64,000 nucleotides of DNA, from positions 59,199-123,198 of the forward strand of contig JAIXOE010000014.1 in assembly GCA_027486895.1 (NCBI GenBank). The letters run 5' to 3'. Origin of the DNA: Sphingomonadales bacterium (lineage in GTDB: Bacteria; Pseudomonadota; Alphaproteobacteria; Sphingomonadales; Sphingomonadaceae). This document shows, piece by piece, positions 1 through 8,824 of this stretch. Within the stretch, counting starts at the first letter, position 1, and the number at the start of each line of letters is the position of its first letter. Position numbers and translations under genes: made by a program. The notes under the pieces are model-generated. The model was not told where the DNA came from and ran no database searches. It saw nothing but the letters and a program-made list of their open reading frames with translations.

Positions 1-1095
1 TTCTTCGATCGCGCCGATGACTTCGGCATTCGCGGCATCGCCAATGGCGTGCACCGCCGTCTGGAACCCGTCCATCGACGCACGCACCATCAGGTTGCGG
101 ATTTCGGCGCTGGCCAAAAACTGGAGGCCAGTCTGCCCCGGGGCATCGGCATAGGGTTTCTTCAGCCAAGCACCGCGGCTGCCCAAGGCGCCATCGAGAT
201 ACAGCTTCACGCCGCCCAGCCGCAGTTTGTCATTGTACAGCCACGGGCTTGGCGCAGGGCCGGCAATCGCGACCATATTGTCGATGCCGCCGGCATAAGC
301 GAATATGCGCACCGTCAGCCATCCTGCATCGCCTGCACGGCGATAGCTTTGCCAATCGTCGATGGAGGTGCCCATATCAGCAATGGATGTGATGCCCAGG
401 CTGTGCAGCTTCTTTTGCGCTTCGCCCAAGGCAACATCGCGTTCCAGCGGCTTTGGCGCTGGCACGAATTTTCCGACCAGATCGGCGGCGGAATCGACAA
501 AGATGCCGCTGGGTTTTCCGCCAGCCAGTTCAATGCGACCGCCGGACGGTGATTTCGATGCAGCGGTAACGCCCGCTATCTCCATCGCTTTGCTGTTCGC
601 CCAACCGGCATGACCGTCAACGCGCTCAAGCCATACAGGCCGATCGCTGACAGCGGCATCAAGGTCCTGTGCTGTCGGGAACCGACCAAGGCCCCATTTT
701 TCCTGATTCCAACCACGTCCGATAATCCAGCGGCGCTCGGGATATTTCGCCGCATAGGCCTTTATCGCGGCTTGCGCTTCGGCAAGGCTGTTGGTTCCGG
801 ACAAATCGAGCGTCAGCAATTGAAAGCCAAGACCCATGACATGGCCGTGCCCGTCAATCAGGCCGGGCAACAAGGTTGCGCCGCGTCCATCGAGGCGGAA
901 ATCGAGCTGCTTGGGAAGCTTGTCTCTCTTGGTCAGCAGTTCAGTGACTTTGCCATCTTTGCCGACCAGCATTGCGTTGAAACGGATAACCTTACCGTCC
1001 TGATCAAGCGTAATGCCGTTTACATTTTCAACGAGCCCGTCGGCAAATGCAGGTGCGGCAAACGCGAGCAGGGCTAACGCAAAAAACGTCTTCAT
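1..1095 (-). CDS. Exported amidohydrolase (YtcJ-like, amidohydrolase family 3), C-terminus cut by window edge
   Basis: Reading leftward from the ATG at 1095, the frame stays open to base 1 (365 codons), so the gene is incomplete at its 3' end. The N-terminus is a signal peptide (MKTFFALALLAFAAPAFA), followed by the family's metal-binding start LLPGLIDGHGHVMGLG and the typical YtcJ stretch ERRWIIGRGWNQEKWG. By family, these are metal-dependent hydrolases of amide or related bonds; the substrate cannot be told from sequence. The start overlaps the stop of the upstream dehydrogenase gene by four bases (ATGA), so the two are probably translationally coupled. The fold assignment is firm; the function is only generic. 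Confidence 0.85.
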   Translation of the reverse strand, partial: MKTFFALALLAFAAPAFADGLVENVNGITLDQDGKVIRFNAMLVGKDGKVTELLTKRDKLPKQLDFRLDGRGATLLPGLIDGHGHVMGLGFQLLTLDLSGTNSLAEAQAAIKAYAAKYPERRWIIGRGWNQEKWGLGRFPTAQDLDAAVSDRPVWLERVDGHAGWANSKAMEIAGVTAASKSPSGGRIELAGGKPSGIFVDSAADLVGKFVPAPKPLERDVALGEAQKKLHSLGITSIADMGTSIDDWQSYRRAGDAGWLTVRIFAYAGGIDNMVAIAGPAPSPWLYNDKLRLGGVKLYLDGALGSRGAWLKKPYADAPGQTGLQFLASAEIRNLMVRASMDGFQTAVHAIGDAANAEVIGAIEE

Positions 1096-1961
1096 CCTTT
1101 GGGCAACCTTTTCACTATGGAACTGGTGTCAAGTCGGCCGCCCCCCATATGTTGCACATCGGCATAAAACTGATCGATGATCGCGGTGATGGGCAAGGTC
1201 GCGCCAACCGCGCGCGCCTCTTCGAACGCGAGACCCAAATCCTTGCGCATCCAGTCAACGGCAAAGCCAAAGTCGAACTTGTCCTCGGCCATCGTCGCCC
1301 AACGATTGTCCATTTGCCAGCTTTGTGCCGCGCCGCCGGAAATCGCCTCATAGACCTTTTCAACGTCCAATTCAGCCGATTGTGCGAAACGCATGGCTTC
1401 GGACAGCGACTGGATGACGCCAGCAAAGGCGATCTGGTTGCACATTTTGGTGATCTGTCCGGTGCCGGGGCCGCCGACATGGACAACGCGTTTGGCGTAA
1501 GGTGCCATGATAGGTCGCGCGGCTTCAACCGCCGCTTCGCTGCCGCCGCACATGATCGACAAGGTTCCGTTTTCGGCGCCGGCCTGTCCACCCGTGACTG
1601 GCGCATCGACAACCAATAGGCCGCGTGACTTTGCCTCGACGCCAAGCTGCCGCGCAATCCGTGCTGAGACGGTCGTATGGTCAATGTAAAGGCTGCCCTT
1701 CGCCATCGCGGCGAACGCACCATCGCGGCCAAGCGTTACGCCCGCAAGGTCATCGTCGGTGCCAACGCAGCTGATAACCACCTCTGCATCCTTGGCGGCG
1801 TCCCCCGGTGAAAGCGCCAGCGTTCCGCCATAGGTCGATACCCAGTTTTCGGCCTTGGCGCGCGAACGGTTATACACCATCAGCTCATGCCCTGCCTGTT
1901 TAAGATGCCGTGCCATTGGGCCGCCCATGACGCCCAGTCCGATAAAAGCTATTCTAGTCAT
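1092..1961 (-). CDS. NAD(P)-dependent beta-hydroxyacid dehydrogenase (3-hydroxyisobutyrate dehydrogenase family)
   Basis: The 289-residue protein has the full family layout: Rossmann motif GLGVMGGPMARHL at residues 8-20, the substrate-binding signature DAPVTGGQAGAENG near 120, and the catalytic lysine in GTGQITKMCNQ near 170. Family members oxidise 3-hydroxyisobutyrate, tartronate semialdehyde or similar acids. A role in valine breakdown is possible because a valine operon lies at 53.4-56.4 kb, but the gene is not linked to it. It is instead coupled by ATGA overlap to the exported amidohydrolase downstream, so the real substrate may be another hydroxyacid. It is transcribed divergently from ilvA across 56 bases. 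Confidence 0.85.
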   Translation of the reverse strand: MTRIAFIGLGVMGGPMARHLKQAGHELMVYNRSRAKAENWVSTYGGTLALSPGDAAKDAEVVISCVGTDDDLAGVTLGRDGAFAAMAKGSLYIDHTTVSARIARQLGVEAKSRGLLVVDAPVTGGQAGAENGTLSIMCGGSEAAVEAARPIMAPYAKRVVHVGGPGTGQITKMCNQIAFAGVIQSLSEAMRFAQSAELDVEKVYEAISGGAAQSWQMDNRWATMAEDKFDFGFAVDWMRKDLGLAFEEARAVGATLPITAIIDQFYADVQHMGGGRLDTSSIVKRLPKG

Positions 1962-2017
1962 AGCCGGGTCTTAATGTTTGTTTTCACTTAACGCCAGATA
2001 CGTTAGGGCCGCTTTCT

Positions 2018-3238
2018 ATGTCTGACCTTCTGACCCTTGAACATGTCCGCGCCGCGCATGCGCGGATCCGTGACTCCATCGTGGCAACGCCAACGCTGCA
2101 CAGCCAGACTTTGTCGAAGCTCACCGGAGCAAATATTTATCTGAAGTTCGAAAACCTTCAGTTCACGGCGGCGTATAAGGAACGCGGCGCGCTGAATGCT
2201 ATCCTGCTGCTCACCGAAGAACAGCGCAGCAAGGGCGTTATCGCGGCATCGGCAGGGAACCACGCGCAAGGCTTGAGCTATCATGGCACGCGCTTGGGTA
2301 TTCCCGTGACCATCGTCATGCCGATTCCGACGCCTACGGTTAAGGTGATGCAGACCGAAAGCGTCGGCGGCAAAGTCGTGCTGCATGGCGAGACATTTGA
2401 CGATGCCTATGCGCATGCGCGCTTGCTTGAGGTGGAGCAGGGCCTGACATTTGTGCACCCGTTTGACGATCCAAATGTCGCCGCAGGGCAGGGGACGGTT
2501 GCGCTTGAAATGCTGGAGAGCATTCCGTCGCTGGATATGCTTGTCGTTCCCATCGGCGGCGGCGGCTTGCTGTCGGGCATGGGCACTGCGGCGCGCGCGT
2601 TGAAGCCGGACATTGGCCTGATTGGTGTGCAGGCAGAATTGTACCCGTCGATGTACGCACTGCTCAATAACCTGCAAATGCCATGCGAAGGCGACACGCT
2701 GGCCGAAGGCATTGCGGTGAAAATCCCCGGATCGTTCACCAGCGAAGTCATCCGCGAGCTGGTCGACGAAATCGTCCTCGTCAGCGAGGCGCAGCTGGAA
2801 ACCGCAGTGAGCTTGCTGCTGCAGATTGAAAAAACGGTCGTTGAAGGCGCTGGCGCGGCGGGTCTTGCGGCAGTCATGGCCAATCCGGTGATATTTAAGG
2901 GCAAGAATGTCGGGATCGTATTGTGCGGCGGGAATATCGACACGCGCTTGCTGGCCAATGTTCTGTTGCGTGACCTCGCGCGGTCCGGGCGCCTCGCGCG
3001 CCTGCGCCTCACGCTTCAGGATCGCCCTGGAGCCTTGTTCAAGGTGATGCGTTTGTTCAATGAGCATAACGTCAACATCATCGAAATTTACCACCAGCGT
3101 ATTTTTACGACGCTTCCCGCCAAGGGCCTGATTACCGACATCGAGTGCGAAGCCCGCGATGCCGAACAATTGCAGGGTCTGGTCGATGGTCTGGATGCCG
3201 CTGGCTACAAGGTTGAGCGAGTCGAGCTCAACAAATAA
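2018..3238 (+). CDS. ilvA: Threonine ammonia-lyase (threonine dehydratase) with C-terminal ACT domain
   Basis: The enzyme converts L-threonine to 2-oxobutanoate and ammonia, the first step of isoleucine synthesis. The PLP lysine is K54 in TAAYKERGALN, and the phosphate-binding loop is PIGGGGLLSGMG near 180. Residues from about 325 to 406 form a single ACT domain (LTLQDRPGALFKVMRLF), giving the approximately 400-residue length of the short threonine dehydratases rather than the 510-residue E. coli IlvA with two ACT-like lobes. Feedback by an amino acid at the ACT domain is likely from family knowledge. The gene stands alone, divergent from the 3-hydroxyisobutyrate dehydrogenase-like gene. Confidence 0.93.
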   Translation: MSDLLTLEHVRAAHARIRDSIVATPTLHSQTLSKLTGANIYLKFENLQFTAAYKERGALNAILLLTEEQRSKGVIAASAGNHAQGLSYHGTRLGIPVTIVMPIPTPTVKVMQTESVGGKVVLHGETFDDAYAHARLLEVEQGLTFVHPFDDPNVAAGQGTVALEMLESIPSLDMLVVPIGGGGLLSGMGTAARALKPDIGLIGVQAELYPSMYALLNNLQMPCEGDTLAEGIAVKIPGSFTSEVIRELVDEIVLVSEAQLETAVSLLLQIEKTVVEGAGAAGLAAVMANPVIFKGKNVGIVLCGGNIDTRLLANVLLRDLARSGRLARLRLTLQDRPGALFKVMRLFNEHNVNIIEIYHQRIFTTLPAKGLITDIECEARDAEQLQGLVDGLDAAGYKVERVELNK

Positions 3239-3342
3239 TCCGGAACGAACGAAAGATGGTAAATTCGCTTTTCAGCGCATGGGGACCTGTGCATAAAAGG
3301 TAAACAAAGTCTTAACAGTCGCACCCCAAGAACGGAGAGAAT

Positions 3343-4089
3343 ATGAGCGCACCAGTCCGTTTTCCCCGGTTTTTTGTGACCAGCCCTGGCCCTTGCCCGT
3401 ATCTTCCGGGCAAAACAGAGCGCAAGGTCTTTACCGAGCTGAACGGCAATCATTCAGACGAACTGAACGAAGCGCTTGGCCGCATTGGTTTTCGCCGTAG
3501 CCAGAATGTTGCCTACCGCCCAAGCTGCCTTGATTGTAAGGCCTGTGTATCGGTTCGCGTGCGTACCGATGAGTTCCGGCCAAACGCAACGCAGCGCAAG
3601 ATATTGCGGCGCAACGCCGATCTGGTGGTGAGCGCGTGCCGCCCATGGTCGACATCCGAACAATATGATTTGCTCCGCCGCTATCTGGCGACGCGCCATC
3701 CCGAAGGCGGCATGGCGAATATGGACGATATGGATTATGCCGACATGGTCGAACAATCGCCCGTCCGCAGTCATGTTGTCGAATATCGCACGCCCACACG
3801 TTTCGGCCGGCTTGGCGAATTGGTGGGCGCGTGCCTGACCGATCAGCAAAGCGACGGCATGTCGATGATCTACAGCTTTTACAATCCCGACATCGAAGAC
3901 CGCGGCGGCCTTGGCAACTTCATCATCATGGACCACATCCTGCGCGCAAAGGCAGCTGGTCTGCCTTATGTGTATCTGGGCTATTGGGTAAATGGCGCCG
4001 CACGGATGCAGTATAAAACACGCTACCGCCCGTTGGAACGCCTTGGTCCGGATGGATGGGAATTGTTCGACCCCGACCTTGTAAGCTGA
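3343..4089 (+). CDS. bpt: Aspartate/glutamate leucyltransferase (bacterial N-end rule transferase Bpt)
   Basis: The 248-residue protein matches the bacterial ATE-like transferase family over its full length. The N-terminal [19 protein letters not shown] and the cysteine-rich [17 protein letters not shown] are hallmarks. Bpt adds leucine from Leu-tRNA to proteins starting with Asp or Glu, which marks them for ClpS/ClpAP degradation. A clear Shine-Dalgarno (CGGAGAG) lies 6 bases before the ATG. The gene is convergent with the PLP decarboxylase, and the two stop codons are only a few bases apart. In older annotation the same family is called arginyl-tRNA-protein transferase. Confidence 0.92.
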   Translation: MSAPVRFPRFFVTSPGPCPYLPGKTERKVFTELNGNHSDELNEALGRIGFRRSQNVAYRPSCLDCKACVSVRVRTDEFRPNATQRKILRRNADLVVSACRPWSTSEQYDLLRRYLATRHPEGGMANMDDMDYADMVEQSPVRSHVVEYRTPTRFGRLGELVGACLTDQQSDGMSMIYSFYNPDIEDRGGLGNFIIMDHILRAKAAGLPYVYLGYWVNGAARMQYKTRYRPLERLGPDGWELFDPDLVS

Positions 4090-4095
4090 GAATAG

Positions 4096-5472
4096 TCAGC
4101 GAAGGCTGGATAGTGCCTGACCTGCTGCCGCCACTGTCCTTGCGACATCGTCGGCGCTCGTATTCCAGCCGCACACGCTGATCCGCATAACACGCTCTCC
4201 GTCCCAGCTGCCACCGCTGAGGAAGGCTTCGCCGCTAGCATTGATCGCAGCAATGACCGCGTCGCTGATATTCGAGCCATCGCTTGCCTCGAACCGGATC
4301 AGGCCCTGATTCATTGTCGGACGCGCAATGCCAGTGGCGCCTTGTAAGTGCACGATCCCGTCATAGATGGCGGCTGCATGGTCGCAGCATCGTTCGATCA
4401 TTTCAGCAAGGCCGTCACGGCCGAGCTCCATCAACGCCGCTAGCGCTGGCAATGCCCGGGCGCGGCGCGACCATTCTGGCGTGAAGTCCATCGGATCACG
4501 CACCGGCCCACCACTGGTCAGATAGGCAGCTGTCATGCGCATCGCCGCACTGTGCGCGTTTGGATGGCGCGTAATTGCCATGCCGCAGTCATAGGGTGTG
4601 TTCAGCCATTTATGCCCATCGGTGGCCCAGCTATCCGCCATCTCCACCCCCGCCACGAGCGGTGCCAGACGCGGGCTGGCATTGGCCCAAAGCCCGAAGG
4701 CACCGTCGACATGAACCCAAGCCCCTGCGGCTTGGGCAATCGGGCATAAAGTTGCGAAATCATCACACGCCCCGATGTTGAGATCACCCGCATTGAGAAT
4801 GACGATAGTCGGTGCATCAGGTGCTTCTGCGAGCGCTGCGCGCAGCACCTCTGGCGACACCAGATCGGGCTTGTCGCCGCCCAAGGGCACGATACATTCG
4901 CTGCCCAGCCCGAGCAGCCGCAACGACCGGGTAACCGACGAATGGTGATGGCGGTTGGCGAGCACGCGGATAACAGGCGCTCCTTGAAGCCCCTTCGCTT
5001 CGACATCCCAGCCCTTTTGCGCAAGCACGGCATGACGCGCGGCAGCCAGCGCCGTCGTATGTGCCATCTGGCATCCCGTGACAAAGGCGTAGCTGGCATC
5101 GGCTGGCAGACGCAGAGCGTCTAACAAAAATCGGCCCGCGACCTCCTCAAGAACCGCACCGGCGGGACTGGTGGATGCAAGCACCGCATTTTGATCCCAT
5201 GCAGAACACATAATGTCCGTTGCAAGCGCGGCCGGCAGCGCGCCGCCTTTCACCCATGCGAAGAAACGTCCGCCTGCATTGCCGGTTAACCCTGGGTCCG
5301 CAGCGGCTGCAATTGCGCGGACCACATCATTCGCAGGGATTCCGCGCTCGGGGAACTGTGCGGGCAGAGGCGAAAGCATCTCGGCGGGCGTTCCACGCGA
5401 CGCCACTGGTCGTGTGTCGAGTGAGGCCAAGTAACGGCGAGCTTCTGCAAAGGCGATGTCGAGTGTATCCAT
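4096..5472 (-). CDS. PLP-dependent group II amino acid decarboxylase family protein
   Basis: The 458-residue protein has the group II decarboxylase fold (aromatic amino acid / glutamate / histidine decarboxylases). The PLP Schiff-base lysine is K288 in TDGHKWLNTPYDCG, the PLP-pairing aspartate is D256 in WVHVDGAFG, and the ring-stacking histidine lies in NRHHHSSV at about 174-180. The substrate cannot be read from sequence; many alphaproteobacterial relatives are annotated loosely as aspartate aminotransferase-superfamily or aromatic-L-amino-acid decarboxylases. It is a single gene, convergent with bpt. Confidence 0.85.
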   Translation of the reverse strand: MDTLDIAFAEARRYLASLDTRPVASRGTPAEMLSPLPAQFPERGIPANDVVRAIAAAADPGLTGNAGGRFFAWVKGGALPAALATDIMCSAWDQNAVLASTSPAGAVLEEVAGRFLLDALRLPADASYAFVTGCQMAHTTALAAARHAVLAQKGWDVEAKGLQGAPVIRVLANRHHHSSVTRSLRLLGLGSECIVPLGGDKPDLVSPEVLRAALAEAPDAPTIVILNAGDLNIGACDDFATLCPIAQAAGAWVHVDGAFGLWANASPRLAPLVAGVEMADSWATDGHKWLNTPYDCGMAITRHPNAHSAAMRMTAAYLTSGGPVRDPMDFTPEWSRRARALPALAALMELGRDGLAEMIERCCDHAAAIYDGIVHLQGATGIARPTMNQGLIRFEASDGSNISDAVIAAINASGEAFLSGGSWDGERVMRISVCGWNTSADDVARTVAAAGQALSSLR

Positions 5473-5785
5473 GGCGGTGCAGTAAGATATGCTTCAGATT
5501 GAGTCTATGTTGATGTCAAATCGGTCCACCTTGCCGACAGAATGACTTTGCGAGAGTGGGTCAAATATCAGAAATGGCCTACATTTATCGAGAAACTGAA
5601 CAATCAACGGCTTTGACCCCATTGCAACGGTGCAATCGTTTTCGTTCCAATAGCGACTTATTGCCTATGTCGGGTTCACGGTCGGATGTCGGCCAACCAA
5701 AACAAAATTCGCCGAAGCAGACTGACCGGATGCGACCCAATTGCAGAGGTTGAACGAATAGGCAGTTAAAACTATTGACGAGCGC
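5473..5785. other. Gene-free stretch with two inverted repeats
   Basis: No convincing gene is present in these 313 bases. The composition is more AT-rich than the flanks. Two inverted repeats stand out. GGGTCAAA at 5558-5565 is repeated in reverse as TTTGACCC at 5612-5619, and ATTGCA-ACGG-TGCAAT lies at 5621-5636. They could be regulatory or remnants of an insertion that brought in the neighbouring GNAT gene. No transposase fragment was recognised. Confidence 0.4.
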
Positions 5786-6298
5786 ATGGCTTCGATAAAA
5801 ACAGAACGGCTATTGCTTAGACCCGCGTCAATAAACGACGTAGCGGATCTCCACGATATTTTCAGCAATCCCGACGCGATGGCCTTCTGGTCAACACCAC
5901 CGCATGTAAGCCTCGCTGAAACTGAAGCTTGGGTCGCTACGACAATGTCAATTGATCCACGAGAAGGCGAAGACTTTGTGGTCGAATGCTGCGGTCAAGT
6001 TATTGGAAAGGTCGGATTGTATCAATTTCCTGAGATCGGGTTCATCCTAAACCCTAATTCATGGGGAAGAGGATACGCGCGAGAAGCTTTAACAGCCTTA
6101 ATTGATCGAGCCTTTTTAGTGCATCGGCTGCCATCAATTGACGCGGACGTTGACCCACGAAACGAAGCTTCACTTGGCCTCTTGCAGCGTTTGGGTTTTC
6201 AGGTGGTAGGCCATGCACTTCGCACGTGGAACGTGGAAGGAGTATGGTGCGACAGTGTCTATCTCCGCCTGATGAGACCAGATTCTAAAGTCAGCTAA
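5786..6298 (+). CDS. GNAT N-acetyltransferase, RimJ/RimL-like
   Basis: The 170-residue protein opens with IKTERLLLRPASINDVADLHDIFSNPD, the standard start of RimJ/RimL-type acetyltransferases (acetyltransf_3). The acetyl-CoA loop is in NSWGRGYAREAL, and NEASLGLLQRLGFQ is the usual C-terminal motif. It would transfer acetyl from acetyl-CoA to an amine; the target is unknown. The coding sequence is visibly poorer in G+C, and its third codon positions are richer in A and T, than genes on either side, suggesting recent acquisition. It has no operon partners. Confidence 0.85.
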   Translation: MASIKTERLLLRPASINDVADLHDIFSNPDAMAFWSTPPHVSLAETEAWVATTMSIDPREGEDFVVECCGQVIGKVGLYQFPEIGFILNPNSWGRGYAREALTALIDRAFLVHRLPSIDADVDPRNEASLGLLQRLGFQVVGHALRTWNVEGVWCDSVYLRLMRPDSKVS

Positions 6299-6426
6299 CC
6301 ACCCAATTCCAGACGTTCGGTCGAAACGTTAAGCCGCCTAATTCCTGCCGTCGGTTTTTAACCTGATCGTTCCGCAGCCTATCCGTTGTGGGGAACAGTG
6401 CGCCACGCGCCGCGTCACTTTGCAGA

Positions 6427-6681
6427 TTAATTGGTTGGTTTCGCGCCTTGTTCTATGATTGCGCGTGCGGTGCGGTTGCCGTTTTCCTGGATTTTCTTCC
6501 ACTCGGCAATGGTGCGGCAAACCTTGCCTTTTTTGAGCAGCGATCCGGTTACTTCAACCTTGCGGCATTTGATCACTTGATCGGGGTCATTTGCGGCGGC
6601 CTGGGCTTTGTCCTCTGCGGCATAGGCCGGTGCAACGGAAATCGATGCTGAAAACGCAATGGCAAAAAGCAGATGGCGCAT
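6427..6681 (-). CDS. Small secreted protein of unknown function with a cysteine pair
   Basis: The 84-residue protein has a clear signal peptide (MRHLLFAIAFSASISVAPAYA, cleavage near residue 21). The mature part holds two cysteines in the pattern CRKVEVTGSLLKKGKVCRT followed by an AEWKK segment, which suggests one periplasmic disulfide. From memory, similar small proteins with this C-x16-C-x-T-x-x-x-W spacing occur in sphingomonads, but no function is known to me. Upstream of the ATG lies GGAGGAG, a good ribosome-binding site. It appears to be a single gene. Confidence 0.65.
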   Translation of the reverse strand: MRHLLFAIAFSASISVAPAYAAEDKAQAAANDPDQVIKCRKVEVTGSLLKKGKVCRTIAEWKKIQENGNRTARAIIEQGAKPTN

Positions 6682-6865
6682 AGGGGAGGAGCCTCAGTAA
6701 AGTTCAAAGCAGGAACTAACACCCAAGCCTGCGTATCGCAACAGGCATGACTTTCGCTAAAAAGCAGTCAATCTGAACACTGGCCGTTGGTTGCGATGAT
6801 CACAACGCACGGCATGCAGCGTGGATGTCGATGCTTTCCTATCTGGCTTTGCTAGCAACTAGCGA

Positions 6866-8182
6866 TTACCGGCATGAGCAGCGCGGTTTTGGCTTCCACT
6901 TGCGAACAGCCTTTTTGCGCGGCGCGCTTGGGAGGTTTTGGTAGTAAACCTCTTCAGTCACTGTCGTCGTGGTCGTTGTATAGGGCGCGCCCGTCACAAC
7001 TGTCGTGGCCGGCATGGCTTGCGGATAGTAATAATATCCACCTTGCATGGGCGCGCCTGAATATTGTTGCGGCTGCGCGTAATAATAGGCCTGCTGCGGT
7101 TGCGGATAGTAATAATAAGGTTGCTGCGGTTGTGCATAGGAATAGACCGGCGAACGGGCTTCGCCGGGATTATACTGGCGGCATTTGTTGCTGGCTTTTT
7201 CAGCCGCTACACCCAAAAGCCCGCCAATGCCTGCGCCCAAAAGCGATCCGCCCGCGCGGTTGCCACGGCCCGCAATGCGGTTGCCCGCAAGGCCGCCAAG
7301 CAAGGCGCCGATTGCCGCACCTTTGAGGCCGTTGCTTTTCAGGCAACGTTCGTAATTTTCATAGCCGCGTGGCACCGTGTAATTATCTTCGCGGTCACCG
7401 GCGTTATACCCGTAAGTCACTGGATTATAGGTTTCACCATATGGTGCGCCGGCGGCTGGCCGCTGCGGCACGGGTGCTGGCATTGGCTGGCGCGGTGCGG
7501 GGTAACCCGGTCCGGCGACGCCATCTTGGCGGGTAACGCGTCCTTCCCACTCACCTTCAAACACGCGGCCTTGCGGGTCGACATAATTGCCCTGCCAATT
7601 GCCGTCATAGCTGTAGCTTGATCCGTCAGGGGCGGCGTAAGCGACATTGCTGTCATCGTTCCAGTTATAGGCATTGCCATCTGGGAGGATGGCGGGGCCA
7701 TAATCTGCTTCCTGATAGTCGCTGGTGCGGTCGTTCTGGTTATTCCAGTTCACGCCGCTGCGATAATCCTGCACATATCCGCGGGTGTCGGTCAGGACGG
7801 CATCATCATAATAACGCGTCCAGTTATAGCCACGCATCGGTGTGCTCAGGCCATAGCGGTTGAAGTTGGACACATAAAATGTCGGCTGCACCCAATAGCT
7901 CGGGAGGATGAATCCGCGATAGGGGCGGCGATAGACATCGGTTCGGGGAATACCATGGAAGCCGGGGCGCGGGCGAAAGCTGACATTATATTGGCCCGGC
8001 GTCGCGCCATATTGACCTGGCATCACGATGCTGCTGCCGGCTTTGCGGCCATTTGCAACCATTACCAGCGCGCTGGGGGTCGGTGCCGATCCTATGGCCG
8101 AAACGGCGCTGCTTGCGTCAGCTGTCGCACCAGTCACCATCAGTCCAACTGCGGCGACACCGGAAAAAAGGAAAGTATTCAT
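6866..8182 (-). CDS. Exported RcnB-like / glycine-zipper protein with Tyr/Gln-rich tail
   Basis: The 438-residue protein starts with a signal peptide. Residues 78-140 resemble the RcnB domain (YRRPYRGFILPSYWVQPTFY, followed by WTRYYDDAVLTD), and 287-330 form a glycine-zipper membrane segment (GAAIGALLGGLAGNRIAG, then GGSLLGAGIGGLLG) like 17-kDa surface antigens. Residues 345-387 are a low-complexity repeat of QPQQ and YYYY units. The C-terminus is basic (RKWKPKPRCSCR). It is probably an envelope protein; RcnB relatives affect metal homeostasis in E. coli, but the domain is used widely in alphaproteobacteria with no defined role. A perfect CtrA-type box lies 52 bases upstream of the ATG. Confidence 0.75.
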   Translation of the reverse strand: MNTFLFSGVAAVGLMVTGATADASSAVSAIGSAPTPSALVMVANGRKAGSSIVMPGQYGATPGQYNVSFRPRPGFHGIPRTDVYRRPYRGFILPSYWVQPTFYVSNFNRYGLSTPMRGYNWTRYYDDAVLTDTRGYVQDYRSGVNWNNQNDRTSDYQEADYGPAILPDGNAYNWNDDSNVAYAAPDGSSYSYDGNWQGNYVDPQGRVFEGEWEGRVTRQDGVAGPGYPAPRQPMPAPVPQRPAAGAPYGETYNPVTYGYNAGDREDNYTVPRGYENYERCLKSNGLKGAAIGALLGGLAGNRIAGRGNRAGGSLLGAGIGGLLGVAAEKASNKCRQYNPGEARSPVYSYAQPQQPYYYYPQPQQAYYYAQPQQYSGAPMQGGYYYYPQAMPATTVVTGAPYTTTTTTVTEEVYYQNLPSAPRKKAVRKWKPKPRCSCR

Positions 8183-8233
8183 GTCAAACTACTCCCTAAG
8201 CATCCCAGCGCCGGAACGGGCGGGACTCAATAG

Positions 8234-8248
8234 TTAAAAGTTATTTAA
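8234..8248. promoter_or_regulatory. Candidate CtrA-binding box upstream of the RcnB/glycine-zipper gene
   Basis: TTAA at 8234-8237 and TTAA at 8245-8248 are separated by exactly 7 bases, and the whole reads GTTAA-N7-TTAAC, the consensus for phosphorylated CtrA. A GACTC site (GANTC, the CcrM methylation motif) lies at 8224-8228. The box is 52-66 bases upstream of the start of the minus-strand gene ending at 6866. The pattern is seen in the sequence; binding is inferred. The stretch is AT-rich, so chance is a real alternative. Confidence 0.5.
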
Positions 8249-8329
8249 CATTTTAAAGTGGGCCTGACCATTCAGGCTGATGTAAATTACTTGTAGATTT
8301 GGCCGCTGTTCCAAAATGAGGCATTTACC

Positions 8330-8812
8330 TCAAATACGTTCGGCGATCACCGCGACGAGGGCTTCTATGCCCAATACGTCATCATGGTCGAACCGGCCAC
8401 GCGACGGGCTATCAAGGTCAACCACGGCGATCACTTTGCCATCGCGCTTCACAGGCACGACCAGTTCAGACGCGCTGTTGGCATCGCATGCGATATGCCC
8501 GGGAAAGGCGTGTACATCTTCAACCAGTTGCGTCTCACCGGTTTGCGCGGCAGTGCCACATACGCCGCGGCCAAAAGGGATGCGGATACAGGCGGCTTTG
8601 CCCTGAAACGGGCCAAGGACAAGTTCCCCGTCCACTACGCGGTAAAATCCGGTCCAGTTCACATCAGGCAGATATTCCCAAAGCAAAGCGGCGACATTTG
8701 CCATGTTCGCAATGCTGTCGGACTCTGTGCTGGTTAATGCATCAGCGGACTGCACCAGTTCGCGGTACATTTCCGATTTCGGGGCGTTCGTATCAATTGC
8801 AAATTCGTACAT
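8330..8812 (-). CDS. msrC: Free methionine-(R)-sulfoxide reductase (GAF domain, fRMsr)
   Basis: The 160-residue GAF-domain protein has all three catalytic cysteines of fRMsr. C75 (KAACIRIPF), C85 (GRGVCGTAA) and C109 (HIACDANSASE) have spacings of 10 and 24, identical to E. coli YebR/MsrC. The enzyme reduces free L-methionine-(R)-sulfoxide in the cytoplasm using thioredoxin. It is the last gene of a probable three-gene minus-strand unit with arfB (12-base gap) and the pirin gene, which fits a stress-repair theme. Confidence 0.9.
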   Translation of the reverse strand: MYEFAIDTNAPKSEMYRELVQSADALTSTESDSIANMANVAALLWEYLPDVNWTGFYRVVDGELVLGPFQGKAACIRIPFGRGVCGTAAQTGETQLVEDVHAFPGHIACDANSASELVVPVKRDGKVIAVVDLDSPSRGRFDHDDVLGIEALVAVIAERI

Positions 8813-8824
8813 GCATTTACCCTA

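Noticed and set aside
2003..3169. Long open frame on the minus strand opposite ilvA (388 codons)
   Set aside because: It is the antisense shadow of ilvA, rich in His, Arg and Gln with no family features; ilvA has all catalytic motifs.
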